This document shows, one piece after another, positions 42,923-51,724 of a stretch of DNA of 64,000 bases. Position 1 is the stretch's first letter. Each line of letters starts with the position of its first letter. Under the pieces are notes generated by a model. That model saw nothing but the letters and a program-made list of their open reading frames with translations. It ran no database searches and was not told where the DNA came from. The DNA lies in NCBI RefSeq assembly GCF_040611135.1, contig NZ_JBEXNL010000023.1, forward strand, positions 1 through 64,000, given 5' to 3'. Origin of the DNA: Tsukamurella sp040611135. GTDB taxonomy: Bacteria > Actinomycetota > Actinomycetes > Mycobacteriales > Mycobacteriaceae. Both the position numbers and the translations under genes were made by a program.

Positions 42923-43428
42923 GTGTATCGCTGCGCGGAGCCGCGCGCGCTGCATACCCCACAACAGTCGTGGTCGGAGACGCTTTTCGGGTCGCCCCCA
43001 TGCGTCGGACGCGTGTCCCGGCACCACGGCCAGATGCACGCCACGGAACCTTGATGGCGTCCAGAGAGGGACCGAACGCCGAGCAGGGGGCAACCGGTCC
43101 CCCAGCAAACGCACTCGGCGTCCACTGGGGGACCGAACGCCGAGCAGGGGGCAATCGGTCCCCCAGCGTAAGCACGGCCTCCGGTGGGGGTTCGAACGTA
43201 GGGCACGCGGATCGGCGTCGCGCGGGGGACGACACCCTGGCGCGACCACTCCCCCGGCGGGACCGACCCCGAGCGAACGCCACGCAGCGAGCACTGCCCG
43301 GCGCCTAGCCACTCGGCGACGAGGCGGAGGGGCATGCGTGCCGCGTATGGCCGACCACGGAGAAACCAGTCCTGACGTGCAGTTATTCGAGCCATGCACG
43401 TAACGCATGGCTTCTCACGGCAATACAC
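42923..43428. repeat. Intergenic repeat element, copy B (full)
   Basis: A 506-bp relative of element A in the same orientation. The left end (42923-42956, GTGTATCGCTGCGCGGAG onward) matches the complement of the right end (43391-43428, GCGTGTATTGCCGTGAGAAG onward). Inner hairpins of CATGCG type lie at the same places and TTTTCGGG-N5-CCCCCATGCGTCG links the left end to the array, as in A. One tandem unit fewer accounts for most of the length difference. The 690-base gap it fills has no other gene. Confidence 0.85.
43056..43234. repeat. Tandem ~60-bp repeat array in element B (three units)
   Basis: Units begin at 43056, 43117 and 43176 with GGCGTCC or GGCCTCC. The first two carry GGGACCGAACGCCGAGC and end GGTCCCCC; the third is the same diverged half unit as in A (GGGGGTTCGAACGT, then GCGGATCGGCGTCGCGCGGG). 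Spacing 61 and 59 equals the first and last spacing of array A, so B lacks the middle unit. Confidence 0.9.
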
Positions 43429-43480
43429 GCCCCATCCATGCGCCCGCACCGGCTGGCGGCGCTGATCGGGCGCCCGAGCG

Positions 43481-44032
43481 TCAGAGCCAGGCGCCCGCGT
43501 CCCACGTGAGGAACGAGTCCAGGCTCGGGGCCGGGTGCTGCTGCGGGTGGTTCGTGGACAGGTAGGCGCCGCGGTAGAACAGCAGCGGCTTCGCGTCGTC
43601 CACATCGCCGAGATGGTGGACCCGGCCGATCGCGATGTGATGGTCACCGCCGTCCAGAACGTTCTCGAGCGTGCAGTCCATCCACGTCAGGGATCCGTCG
43701 ATCGTCGGATTGCCCAGCGGCGAGGGCGTCCACCGCAGGCCTTCGAACTTGTCGTCCACCGAGCGCCCGAAGGCCGCGCTCACCGACTCCTGCTCCTGCC
43801 CCAACACCGACACGGCGAACTTCCCGGACGCCTCGATGTGCTTCCACGTGCGCGAGGTCTTCATCGGGCAGAACAGCACGAGCGGCGGGTCCAGCGACAG
43901 CGCTGCGAAGGACTGGCAGGCGAAGCCGACCGGCCTGTCCTCCACGTCGGACGTGGCGACGATCGTGACGCCGGTGCAGAACTGCCCCATCACATGTCGG
44001 AACGTGCGCTGGTCGAATCCCGCCTCGGTCAT
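43481..44032 (-). CDS. Flavin reductase-like protein
   Basis: A 183-residue FMN-binding split-barrel protein of the HpaC/HsaB type, usually supplying reduced flavin to a partner monooxygenase. Family text includes FRHVMGQFCTGVTIVATSD, GFACQSFAALSLDPPLVLFC and RTWKHIEASGKFAVSVL. No monooxygenase partner is adjacent, so the partner must be elsewhere. It ends beside element B and is divergent from the channel gene. Confidence 0.9.
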   Translation of the reverse strand: MTEAGFDQRTFRHVMGQFCTGVTIVATSDVEDRPVGFACQSFAALSLDPPLVLFCPMKTSRTWKHIEASGKFAVSVLGQEQESVSAAFGRSVDDKFEGLRWTPSPLGNPTIDGSLTWMDCTLENVLDGGDHHIAIGRVHHLGDVDDAKPLLFYRGAYLSTNHPQQHPAPSLDSFLTWDAGAWL

Positions 44033-44221
44033 GCTGCCAACCTACTCCCGGGGTGTGCGACGGTCCGCGCCCGACCGCCGCCCGGCATCCCGTCGGGCCG
44101 CATCCGCCGAGTATGCGCCTCCTGCGCCTGGGCGGCGGGATCGGATCGTCGTGATCGTTACTCTCGAGGGCCGTCGCCGATTCACTGGCGCCGGGCGCAG
44201 TACCCGGCGTAGATTGCGCCG

Positions 44222-44962
44222 GTGACACGCAGGCAGGTCTGGGAACGGCGGACGAATCCACTGATGATCGCGCTGGCGCTGGCCTTCCTCGCCGTCTACG
44301 CGGTGCAGGTGCTCGACGTGGCGCCCACGCCGCTCGTGCACAAGCTGGTGGACGGCGGCGACATCCTGATCTGGGCGTGCTTCGTCCTCGACTACGCGGT
44401 CCGGCTGGGACTGTCGACCGACCGCTGGCGGTTCGTGCGGACCCATCCGATCGACCTCATCGCGATCCTGCTGCCGCCGTTCCGGCCGCTCCGGGCGCTG
44501 CGCGCCGCCCCGCTGCTCATCGGCGGGCTGCACCGGTCCCGGCTCACGCGCGCCCGCCTGGCGGTCTTCGTGGGCACCACGTCCGTGCTGGTGATGTTCC
44601 TGTGCAGCCTCGCCTTCCTCGATGCGGAGCGGGGCGCTCCCGGCACCAAGATCAGCGGCTACGGCGACGCGCTGTGGTGGGCGGCGGTCACCGTCACCAC
44701 CGTGGGCTACGGCGACATCTATCCGGTCACCGGCGAGGGCCGCGCCGTCGCCCTGCTCCTCATGGTCTTCGGCATCGGCCTGATCAGCTTCGCGATCGGC
44801 ACCGCGACGAGCTGGGTCGTCGATCAACTCAAGGCGGTCGACGCGAGCGCCCGCCGCACGGACCGGGAGGTCGACGAGCTCACCGCCGAGGTCCGCGCGC
44901 TGCGCGAGGAGATCGCGAGGCTCGGACTTCAGGGCCCGGCGCACCGTCGGAATCCGGACTGA
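44222..44962 (+). CDS. Potassium channel, small voltage-sensor-like type
   Basis: A 246-residue channel subunit with an S1-S4-like N-terminal part, a linker rich in Arg (PPFRPLRALRAAPLLIGGLH), a pore helix and the selectivity filter TVTTVGYGD (residues 157-165). A coiled coil (REVDELTAEVRALREEIARL) at the C-terminus would hold a tetramer. The S4 segment has few regular arginines, so voltage gating is uncertain. TAGATT (44211-44216) five bases before the GTG suggests a leaderless start. Confidence 0.88.
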   Translation: MTRRQVWERRTNPLMIALALAFLAVYAVQVLDVAPTPLVHKLVDGGDILIWACFVLDYAVRLGLSTDRWRFVRTHPIDLIAILLPPFRPLRALRAAPLLIGGLHRSRLTRARLAVFVGTTSVLVMFLCSLAFLDAERGAPGTKISGYGDALWWAAVTVTTVGYGDIYPVTGEGRAVALLLMVFGIGLISFAIGTATSWVVDQLKAVDASARRTDREVDELTAEVRALREEIARLGLQGPAHRRNPD

Positions 44963-44988
44963 CGTCCCCGCACCGGCATCCGGAACGC

Positions 44989-45022
44989 GAAGAGCCGCCA
45001 CCCCGCAGGGTGACGGCTCTTC
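44989..45022. terminator. Bidirectional terminator between the channel gene and clpC
   Basis: GAAGAGCCG (44989-44997) pairs with CGGCTCTTC (45014-45022), and the inner CACCC/GGGTG pair extends the stem to about 14 pairs with one mismatch around a four-base loop. It lies between two convergent genes and can serve both strands. Confidence 0.85.
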
Positions 45023-45040
45023 GAGCGGATCGGTCGGGCG

Positions 45041-47623
45041 TCAGGCGCTCTCGCCCGGGGCCGTCGCGGACGAGGCGTCGGCCACCAGGGCCGGCACTCC
45101 GTCGTCGGACTCCTCCAGGTCGATCGCGGGCTTGGGCTTGCCGGCGAAGGTGAACTTCGCGTCCTCGCCCTTGCCCTCGCCGTCCCAGCCCTCGACGTCG
45201 ACCTCGACGATCTGGCCCGCGCCGACCTCGCCGAACAGGATCTTCTCGCTCAACGCGTCCTCGATCTCCCGCTGGATGGTGCGACGCAGCGGCCGGGCAC
45301 CGAGCACCGGGTCGAAACCGCGCTTGGCCAGCAGGCTCTTGGCGCGATCGGTGACCTCGAGCTCCATGTCCTTGTTCTTCAGCGCAACGCCCACGCGGCC
45401 GAGCATCAGGTCGACCATCTGGATGATCTGGTCCTGCGTCAGCTGGTGGAAGACGACGATGTCGTCGATGCGGTTGAGGAACTCGGGCCGGAAGTGCTTC
45501 TTGAGCTCGTCGTTGACCTTGAGCTTCATCCGCTCGTAGTTCGACCCGTCGGAGTCGCCCGACGTGAAGCCCAGGCCGACGGCCTTCGAGATGTCCGAGG
45601 TACCGAGGTTCGACGTGAAGATCAGCACGGTGTTCTTGAAGTCGACCGTGCGACCCTGACCGTCGGTCAGGCGCCCGTCCTCGAGGACCTGCAGCAGCGT
45701 GTTGTAGATCTCGCTGTGCGCCTTCTCGATCTCGTCGAAGAGCACCACGGAGAAGGGCTTGCGGCGCACCTTCTCGGTGAGCTGGCCGCCCTCCTCATAG
45801 CCCACGTACCCGGGCGGGGCACCGAACAGGCGCGAGGCGGTGAACCGGTCGTGGAACTCGCCCATGTCGATCTGGATGAGCGCGTCGTCCTCGCCGAACA
45901 GGAAGTTCGCCAGCGCCTTCGACAGCTCAGTCTTACCCACGCCGGACGGGCCGGCGAAGATGAACGAGCCCGACGGGCGCTTCGGATCCTTCAGGCCGGC
46001 GCGGGTACGACGGATCGCCTTCGAGACCGCCTTGACGGCGTCCTCCTGGCCGATGATCCGCTTGTGCAGCTCGTCCTCCATGCGGAGCAGACGGGTGGTC
46101 TCCTCCTCGGTGAGCTTGAAGACGGGGATGCCGGTCCAGTTGCCCAGGACCTCCGCGATCTGCTCCTCGTCGACCTCGGCGACCACGTCGAGATCGCCGG
46201 CGCGCCACTGCTTCTCGCGCTCGGCTCGCTCGCCGATGAGCTGCTTCTCCTTGTCGCGCAGCGACGCGGCCTTCTCGAAGTCCTGCTCATCGATCGCCGA
46301 TTCCTTCTCACGACGCGCGTCGGCGATCTTGTCGTCGAAGGCGCGCAGGTCCGGCGGCGCGGTCATCCGGCGGATGCGCATGCGCGCGCCCGCCTCGTCG
46401 ATGAGGTCGATCGCCTTGTCCGGCAGGAAGCGGTCGTTGATGTACCGGTCCGCCAGGGTGGCGGCGGCCACCAGCGCGCTGTCCGTGATGGAGATGCGGT
46501 GGTGCGCCTCGTAGCGGTCGCGCAGGCCCTTGAGGATCTCGATGGCGTGCTCGACGCTCGGCTCGCCCACCTGGACGGGCTGGAAGCGGCGCTCCAACGC
46601 GGCGTCCTTCTCGATGTACTTGCGGTACTCGTCGAGGGTGGTCGCGCCGATGGTCTGCAGCTCGCCGCGGGCCAGCTTCGGCTTGAGGATCGACGCGGCG
46701 TCGATCGCGCCCTCGGCGGCACCCGCGCCGACGAGCGTGTGCAGCTCGTCGATGAACAGGATGATGTCGCCGCGGGTGTCGATCTCCTTGAGCACCTTGC
46801 GCAGGCGCTCCTCGAAGTCACCGCGGTAGCGCGAGCCGGCCACCAGGGAACCGAGGTCCAGCGTGTAGAGCTGCTTGTCCTTGAGCGTCTCGGGCACGTT
46901 GCCGTTGACGATGGCCTGCGCCAGGCCCTCGACCACGGCTGTCTTGCCGACGCCGGGCTCGCCGATCAGCACCGGGTTGTTCTTGGTGCGCCGCGAGAGC
47001 ACCTGCATGATGCGCTCGATCTCCTTGGACCGGCCGATGACCGGGTCCAGCTTGCCCTGCGCCGCGGCAGCGGTCAGGTTCCTGCCGAACTGGTCCAGGA
47101 CCAGGGAGGTCGACGGGGTGCCCGCCTCGCCACCCGAGGTCCGGGCACCGGCGCCGGCGGGCTCGCCGCCACCGCCCTCCTTGCCCTGGTAGCCCGACAG
47201 CAGCTGGATGACCTGCTGGCGCACCCGGTTGAGATCGGCGCCCAGCTTCACCAGGACCTGGGCGGCGACGCCCTCGCCCTCGCGGATCAGGCCGAGCAGG
47301 ATGTGCTCGGTGCCGATGTAGTTGTGGCCGAGCTGCAGCGCCTCGCGCAGCGACAGCTCGAGCACCTTCTTGGCACGCGGCGTGAAGGGGATGTGACCCG
47401 ACGGGGCCTGCTGGCCCTGCCCGATGATCTCCTCGACCTGGCTGCGCACACCCTCCAGGGAGATGCCCAGCGACTCGAGGGCCTTGGCGGCCACACCCTC
47501 ACCCTCGTGGATCAGGCCCAAGAGGATGTGCTCGGTGCCGATGTAGTTGTGATTGAGCATCCTGGCTTCTTCTTGCGCCAGGACGACGACGCGACGAGCG
47601 CGGTCGGTGAACCTCTCGAACAT
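45041..47623 (-). CDS. clpC: ATP-dependent Clp protease ATPase subunit ClpC
   Basis: ClpC unfolds substrates and feeds them to ClpP. The 860-residue protein has a double Clp N-domain (MFERFTDRARRVVVLAQEEA; both repeats with LGHNYIGTEHILLG-like text), AAA module 1 with GEPGVGKT, a UVR-type middle segment (DEQDFEKAASLRDKEKQLIG), and AAA module 2 with GPSGVGKT. Start at MFERF (47623) follows the family; an ATG two codons upstream is possible. Notably it carries none of the iterated 9-mers in 2.6 kb. Confidence 0.97.
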   Translation of the reverse strand: MFERFTDRARRVVVLAQEEARMLNHNYIGTEHILLGLIHEGEGVAAKALESLGISLEGVRSQVEEIIGQGQQAPSGHIPFTPRAKKVLELSLREALQLGHNYIGTEHILLGLIREGEGVAAQVLVKLGADLNRVRQQVIQLLSGYQGKEGGGGEPAGAGARTSGGEAGTPSTSLVLDQFGRNLTAAAAQGKLDPVIGRSKEIERIMQVLSRRTKNNPVLIGEPGVGKTAVVEGLAQAIVNGNVPETLKDKQLYTLDLGSLVAGSRYRGDFEERLRKVLKEIDTRGDIILFIDELHTLVGAGAAEGAIDAASILKPKLARGELQTIGATTLDEYRKYIEKDAALERRFQPVQVGEPSVEHAIEILKGLRDRYEAHHRISITDSALVAAATLADRYINDRFLPDKAIDLIDEAGARMRIRRMTAPPDLRAFDDKIADARREKESAIDEQDFEKAASLRDKEKQLIGERAEREKQWRAGDLDVVAEVDEEQIAEVLGNWTGIPVFKLTEEETTRLLRMEDELHKRIIGQEDAVKAVSKAIRRTRAGLKDPKRPSGSFIFAGPSGVGKTELSKALANFLFGEDDALIQIDMGEFHDRFTASRLFGAPPGYVGYEEGGQLTEKVRRKPFSVVLFDEIEKAHSEIYNTLLQVLEDGRLTDGQGRTVDFKNTVLIFTSNLGTSDISKAVGLGFTSGDSDGSNYERMKLKVNDELKKHFRPEFLNRIDDIVVFHQLTQDQIIQMVDLMLGRVGVALKNKDMELEVTDRAKSLLAKRGFDPVLGARPLRRTIQREIEDALSEKILFGEVGAGQIVEVDVEGWDGEGKGEDAKFTFAGKPKPAIDLEESDDGVPALVADASSATAPGESA

Positions 47624-47869
47624 GGCCATTTTCCTCACATCCCGGTTACTTCGGGGAACGGCCGAGGCCGGACCCGCAGATAGCCGTCTGCAATCAACGT
47701 CTTCTCACTGTAGTTCGGACCGGTCAGCGGTGGTGTCGGCAGTGCCCCGCCCGCGATGCCCGCGGGACCACCGGGCCGCCTCGCCGGTCCTGATACACCA
47801 GGTCAAACGCATCGTCGGCCGGTTTTGATTCCCGTTCCGCCGTGAGCGAAACGTATCCCGGAGACGACT

Positions 47870-47898
47870 CACCCCGGTGCGCGCCGCGCACCGGGGTG
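47870..47898 (-). terminator. lsr2 terminator
   Basis: A perfect 13-bp stem, CACCCCGGTGCGC (47870-47882) with GCGCACCGGGGTG (47886-47898), closes on a three-base loop 15 bases after the lsr2 stop. The rest of the 289-base gap up to clpC holds the clpC promoter region, with a TACAGT -10 candidate near 47710, and no gene. Confidence 0.85.
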
Positions 47899-47912
47899 GG
47901 AAGAGTCGTGGG

Positions 47913-48257
47913 TCAGTTCGCCTCGTTGTAGGCGTCGATGACGTCCTGGCTGATGCGACCGCGGTCGTTGACCTTCAGGCCGGACTTGCGGGCCCAATCC
48001 CGGATCGCGGCACTCTGCGAGCGGTCGATCGGCGTGCGCCCCCGGGGCGCGGCGAGGGCGCGCGCACCGCGCTTGCGACCGCCCGCACGACGGGCGTTCG
48101 CGACCCATTCCTCCAAGGAATCGCGCAGCTTCGCGGCGTTCTTCGATGACAGATCGATCTCGTAGGTGACACCGTCCAAGCCGAATTCCACGGTCTCGTC
48201 AGCGGTCTGCGTATCGTCCACGTCGTCGACCAGCGTAACGGTGACCTTGCGCGCCAT
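47913..48257 (-). CDS. lsr2: Nucleoid-associated protein Lsr2
   Basis: Lsr2 is the actinobacterial H-NS analogue that coats and silences AT-rich DNA. The 114-residue protein has the N-terminal oligomerisation domain (MARKVTVTLVDDVDD) and a C-terminal domain with the minor-groove motif RGR at residues 99-101. GAGAAGGGG precedes the ATG. The 180-base upstream region is unusually AT-rich and contains TATAGA, so autoregulation is likely. Its place between lysS and clpC is conserved. Confidence 0.97.
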   Translation of the reverse strand: MARKVTVTLVDDVDDTQTADETVEFGLDGVTYEIDLSSKNAAKLRDSLEEWVANARRAGGRKRGARALAAPRGRTPIDRSQSAAIRDWARKSGLKVNDRGRISQDVIDAYNEAN

Positions 48258-48435
48258 AGTACGGCCCCTTCTCGATGTTTTTCACGTTCCGTTGACGTCG
48301 TTCAACGCGAGTCTATACACACGAATACATGATTCACGATTCAAACGCCGTGAATATGGTCGCGATCAGATAACGATTGCGATCCCACAACGGACGAATC
48401 GCACGGATGACGCCCAATTCGCCGAATTGAGACCA

Positions 48436-50205
48436 CTACGGATGCAGCAGGGAACGCACTCGATCGGGGCCGATCGCCAGCAGCAACGTGGGCAGTCGAG
48501 GGCCGGTGTCACTGGTCACGAGGAGCCGATAGAGCAACACGAAGAATGCGCGCTGCGCCGCAGCGAGTTCCTTATCGCCCTTGACGATCTGATCCGCACC
48601 GAGCCCGCGCTGCACCTTGGCGACGCCGTACACCTGGTGCGTGATCCCGGCGAGCGACCAGTCGTCCTCGAGCCGCCCCAGACCCGCCGGTGCCGGCGTT
48701 CCCGAGCCCTCCAGCAGCAGGCGCAGGCCCGCGCGCTGCTCGTCGGTCAGGGACGCGAGCAGCGCGGCGTCGGGCTCGGTCCGGACGACGGTGCGCTCCT
48801 GCTGCGGCATCTGCTCGGCCACCCAGGTGCTCGCCCGGTCCAGCCGGGGGCGCAGCGGATCGAGGCTCGTCAGCGGGGCGTCCGGTTCGAGAGCGGCCAG
48901 GATGCGCAGGGTCTGCTCGTCATCACCGGTGGTGATGTCGACCACGGAGGCGAGCGTCTTGTACGCCATCGGGCGCGGGGTGAGCGGCAGCTCGCGCACC
49001 GCCCCCGACGCCGGGTCCAGCACGGACGCCGCACGGGCGTAGGCGGCGATGTCGCCGGGCTGCGCCTTCTCCCCCGCCGTCTTGCGGACCAGCGCGTCCC
49101 ATTCATCGTACGTGCGGGGCAGCTCACCGTCGAGCGCGACGTCGAAGGACTGGTTCGGCTTCTTCCGGCCGTACAGCCACCGCAGCAGCGGCGGTTCCAG
49201 GTAGCGCAGCGCGATCGCGGCGGTCGGCACGCCGCCCTTGGACGAGGACATCTTCGCCATTCCGCGAATACCGACGAACGCGTACATCGGGCCCAGAGGA
49301 CGCTTCCACCCGAAGATCGGTGCCACGTCCTTACCGACGGCGAACGACGATCCCGGCGATTGATGATCCACACCGGAGGGCTCGAAGGTCACTTTCTCGA
49401 AGGCCCACCGCATGGGCCAATCGACCTTCCACACCAGCTTTCCGTCGGTGTGTTCACGCAGTGCCACGGTCTCGGTGTGGCCGCACCGGCACTCATAGGT
49501 GAGCGCGGTCGAATCGTCGTCGTACGCCGTTACCGTGGTGAAATCAGTGCCGCAGACGGAGCAGTAGGGCTTGTACGGGTAGTAGCCGGAATCGCCCGAT
49601 CCGTCCGCATCCTCCGCCGCTCCCGACGTGGCGTCCGGGTCCGTTTCTTCCGCATTCTCGACAGCCGGCGCGGAATCGCCGCGATCGAGCGTGCGATAGC
49701 GCTCGAGGATGGAATCAATACGGCCGCGCTGCGCCATGGCGTGCAGCACCTGGTCCGTATACGCACCAGAGGTGTACATCTGCGTTTGACTGATTCCGCG
49801 ATACTCGACGCCGAGATCTTCCAGCGCACTCTGCAATTCACGACGGAAATGCTCCGCCCAGTTCGCCGCGTCGGAGCCGTGCGGGGCCGGAACGCGCGTC
49901 AGTGGTTTACCGATGTGCTCCTCCCACGAGGAATCCACCCCGGGAACGTTCGGTACCTTCCGGAATCGGTCGAAATCGTCCCAGGAGATGATGTGCTCGA
50001 CCGTCCGGCCGCGGCGGCGCAGCTCATCGGCCACCAGATGCGGCACCATCACCTCACGCAGGTTGCCGAGGTGGATCGGTCCCGACGGGGAGATGCCCGA
50101 CGCCACCTTCACCGGGGTCTCGTTCCGCTCGGCGAAGGCCACGGCCTCATCGGCGAGTCGCGAAACCCAGTCGTCCAGGGGTGCAGTCACGGGCGCAGCA
50201 TTCAC
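48436..50205 (-). CDS. lysS: Lysyl-tRNA synthetase, class I
   Basis: This 589-residue synthetase is of the archaeal-type class I, not the class II enzyme found at the same locus in mycobacteria. It has the HIGH-like motif in SGPIHLGNLREV (residues 45-48), the KMSKS-like motif AKMSSSKG near residue 317, and a zinc-ribbon-like pair, CSVCGTD and ECRCGH. No class II motifs are present. The GTG at 50205 is eight bases after TAGGAT (50219-50214), so the message may be leaderless; longer starts add unrelated residues. Confidence 0.92.
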   Translation of the reverse strand: MNAAPVTAPLDDWVSRLADEAVAFAERNETPVKVASGISPSGPIHLGNLREVMVPHLVADELRRRGRTVEHIISWDDFDRFRKVPNVPGVDSSWEEHIGKPLTRVPAPHGSDAANWAEHFRRELQSALEDLGVEYRGISQTQMYTSGAYTDQVLHAMAQRGRIDSILERYRTLDRGDSAPAVENAEETDPDATSGAAEDADGSGDSGYYPYKPYCSVCGTDFTTVTAYDDDSTALTYECRCGHTETVALREHTDGKLVWKVDWPMRWAFEKVTFEPSGVDHQSPGSSFAVGKDVAPIFGWKRPLGPMYAFVGIRGMAKMSSSKGGVPTAAIALRYLEPPLLRWLYGRKKPNQSFDVALDGELPRTYDEWDALVRKTAGEKAQPGDIAAYARAASVLDPASGAVRELPLTPRPMAYKTLASVVDITTGDDEQTLRILAALEPDAPLTSLDPLRPRLDRASTWVAEQMPQQERTVVRTEPDAALLASLTDEQRAGLRLLLEGSGTPAPAGLGRLEDDWSLAGITHQVYGVAKVQRGLGADQIVKGDKELAAAQRAFFVLLYRLLVTSDTGPRLPTLLLAIGPDRVRSLLHP

Positions 50206-50313
50206 GGGTGGTGATCCTACCGCTCGACGGCGGTCGGCCGGATTCGTGATCCACGCCACGCCGCCGGCCCCCACGCCGCGCGCTCCGCGCCGGCGTCAGC
50301 ATCGGCGCGCGCC

Positions 50314-50688
50314 TCACGCCTCGTGCGCCGCGAACTGGGCCAGGGCCCGACGGTACGCGTCCGACTCGCCGCCGCGCCCGGCTCCCGGCGTGATGCCGAG
50401 CGCGAGCGCGCGGAAGCCACCGTCGACCGAGGAGGCACGGACGCCGCGGTCCCGCAGGCGCGTGGCGATCGCGGCGGCGGTGGCGCCGTTGCCGCTGACC
50501 AGCAGCCATTCGGCATCGGGGCCGGCGGCGGCGAGGCTGGTGGGCAGACCCGGGACGAGCCGGGCGGCGACGGCTGCGGCGTCGAGGGCGACGGCGCCGG
50601 GCAGGATGCCGTCGCGGTTGCGCTCGGACTGGTCGCGGACGTCGACGACGATCTGGCCTGCGGCGGGGGTGAAGTGCACGGGGTGCAT
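50314..50688 (-). CDS. Rhodanese-like protein without catalytic cysteine
   Basis: A 124-residue single rhodanese domain: VVDVRDQSERNRDGILPGAV at the start and WLLVSGNGATAAAIATRLRD at the active-site loop. In active rhodaneses the loop begins with Cys; here the place is Ser, and the protein has no cysteine at all, so sulfurtransfer is unlikely. GGAG lies before the ATG within the palindrome TGGAGATCTCCA. A 14-codon Cys-rich reading frame precedes it by 74 bases and probably controls it. Role unknown. Confidence 0.8.
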   Translation of the reverse strand: MHPVHFTPAAGQIVVDVRDQSERNRDGILPGAVALDAAAVAARLVPGLPTSLAAAGPDAEWLLVSGNGATAAAIATRLRDRGVRASSVDGGFRALALGITPGAGRGGESDAYRRALAQFAAHEA

Positions 50689-50762
50689 GGAGATCTCCAG
50701 GAGGGAGGCGGAGCGCGCTCGCGAGTGCGGCGGCGTCCGGGCAGCGGAAGGGGGCCGGGTTC

Positions 50763-50807
50763 CTAGCGGACCCGACAACACTCCATGCAGCTGCGCACCT
50801 GGCTCAT
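50763..50807 (-). CDS. Leaderless 14-residue uORF with Cys-Cys (putative cysteine attenuator)
   Basis: The peptide MSQVRSCMECCRVR is encoded directly at the predicted transcription start. Polycysteine leaderless uORFs are described in mycobacteria as cysteine-responsive attenuators of the operon behind them: ribosomes stalling at Cys codons when cysteine is short change downstream folding and translation. The three Cys codons (TGC, TGT, TGT), the promoter and the rhodanese-type gene downstream fit this. No similar ORF was seen elsewhere in the window. Confidence 0.75.
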   Translation of the reverse strand: MSQVRSCMECCRVR

Positions 50808-50814
50808 GTCAGTG

Positions 50815-50844
50815 AAACTAGCACCCCGTCCGGCCGAGCGGCAA
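50815..50844 (-). promoter_or_regulatory. Promoter of the polycysteine uORF
   Basis: On the minus strand, TTGCCG (50844-50839) and TAGTTT (50820-50815) are 18 bases apart. The -10 ends seven bases before the ATG at 50807, so transcription starts at or next to the start codon. Confidence 0.75.
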
Positions 50845-50869
50845 GGGTTCGAATCATCCGTGACGCGAA

Positions 50870-51724
50870 TCAGTGCCGTGATTCCCGGCCGCGCTTCTCG
50901 CGCTGCGCCCGGTTGGCGCTCTCGCGCAGGTGAACGGCCCGCAGGCCCTGCAGCGTGAGGTCCGCGCGGTGATCGGTCACGGTCGAGCACTCGGCGGCGA
51001 CCGCGGATATCTGCCCGTCCGGCCCGCCCGCGTCGAAGCCCCCCGTCGCCACCACGCGGGCGCCGGGGACGATCTCGAGGGCGCGGGACACGAGCGCGTC
51101 GACCATGCCCGCGAAGCCGTAGATGATGCCGGACTGCAGCGCCTCGACGGTGTTCTTCCCGACCACCGACCGCGGCGGCACCAGCTCGACCCGGCGCAGC
51201 GCGACCGTGCGCTCGGCGAGCGCGTCCAGCGCGCTCCCGACGCCGGCGGCGATCGCTCCACCCAGGAACTCGCCGCGCGCACTCACCACGTCCACCCGCG
51301 TCGACGTGCCGAAGTCCACGACGACGCACGGCGTACCGTCGGGCCTGCCGATCAGCTCGAAGGCACCGGCGGCGTTGGCGACGCGGTCGGTGCCCACCTC
51401 GCGGGGGTTGTCCACGAGCAGCGGCACGCCGGTCTTCACCCCGGGCTCGAGGATCACGTGCTCCGCGGCCGGGTAGTAGCGCGGCATCACGGCGCGCAGC
51501 GAGCGCAGCAGCTCGGGCACCGTCGACAGCACGCTGACGCCGGCGACCTCCACCGGGTCGAACCCGCCGCCGGTGAGGAAGCCGTTCAGGATCAGGGCCA
51601 CCTCGTCCGAGGTCATCCGCGCGTCGCTGCGCAGGCGCCACGTGCCGAGCAGGTCCTCGCCGGCGGCGGACGCGAACAGCCCGACGGTGACCGAGGTGTT
51701 GCCGGCGTCGATCGCCAGCAGCAT
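50870..51724 (-). CDS. coaX: Type III pantothenate kinase
   Basis: CoaX phosphorylates pantothenate, the first CoA step. The 284-residue ASKHA-fold protein begins LLAIDAGNTSVTVGLF and has GTDRVANAAGAFELIG and VVVDFGTSTRVDVVSARGEF, the family's phosphate and substrate motifs. The panD stop overlaps its ATG by one base. It closes the operon DUF2520-panC-panD-coaX. The typical domain ends about residue 255; the extra tail is polar and Arg-rich. Confidence 0.95.
   Translation of the reverse strand: MLLAIDAGNTSVTVGLFASAAGEDLLGTWRLRSDARMTSDEVALILNGFLTGGGFDPVEVAGVSVLSTVPELLRSLRAVMPRYYPAAEHVILEPGVKTGVPLLVDNPREVGTDRVANAAGAFELIGRPDGTPCVVVDFGTSTRVDVVSARGEFLGGAIAAGVGSALDALAERTVALRRVELVPPRSVVGKNTVEALQSGIIYGFAGMVDALVSRALEIVPGARVVATGGFDAGGPDGQISAVAAECSTVTDHRADLTLQGLRAVHLRESANRAQREKRGRESRH

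Noticed and set aside
50314..50688. Active thiosulfate sulfurtransferase
   Set aside because: The catalytic Cys position is Ser and the protein has no cysteine.
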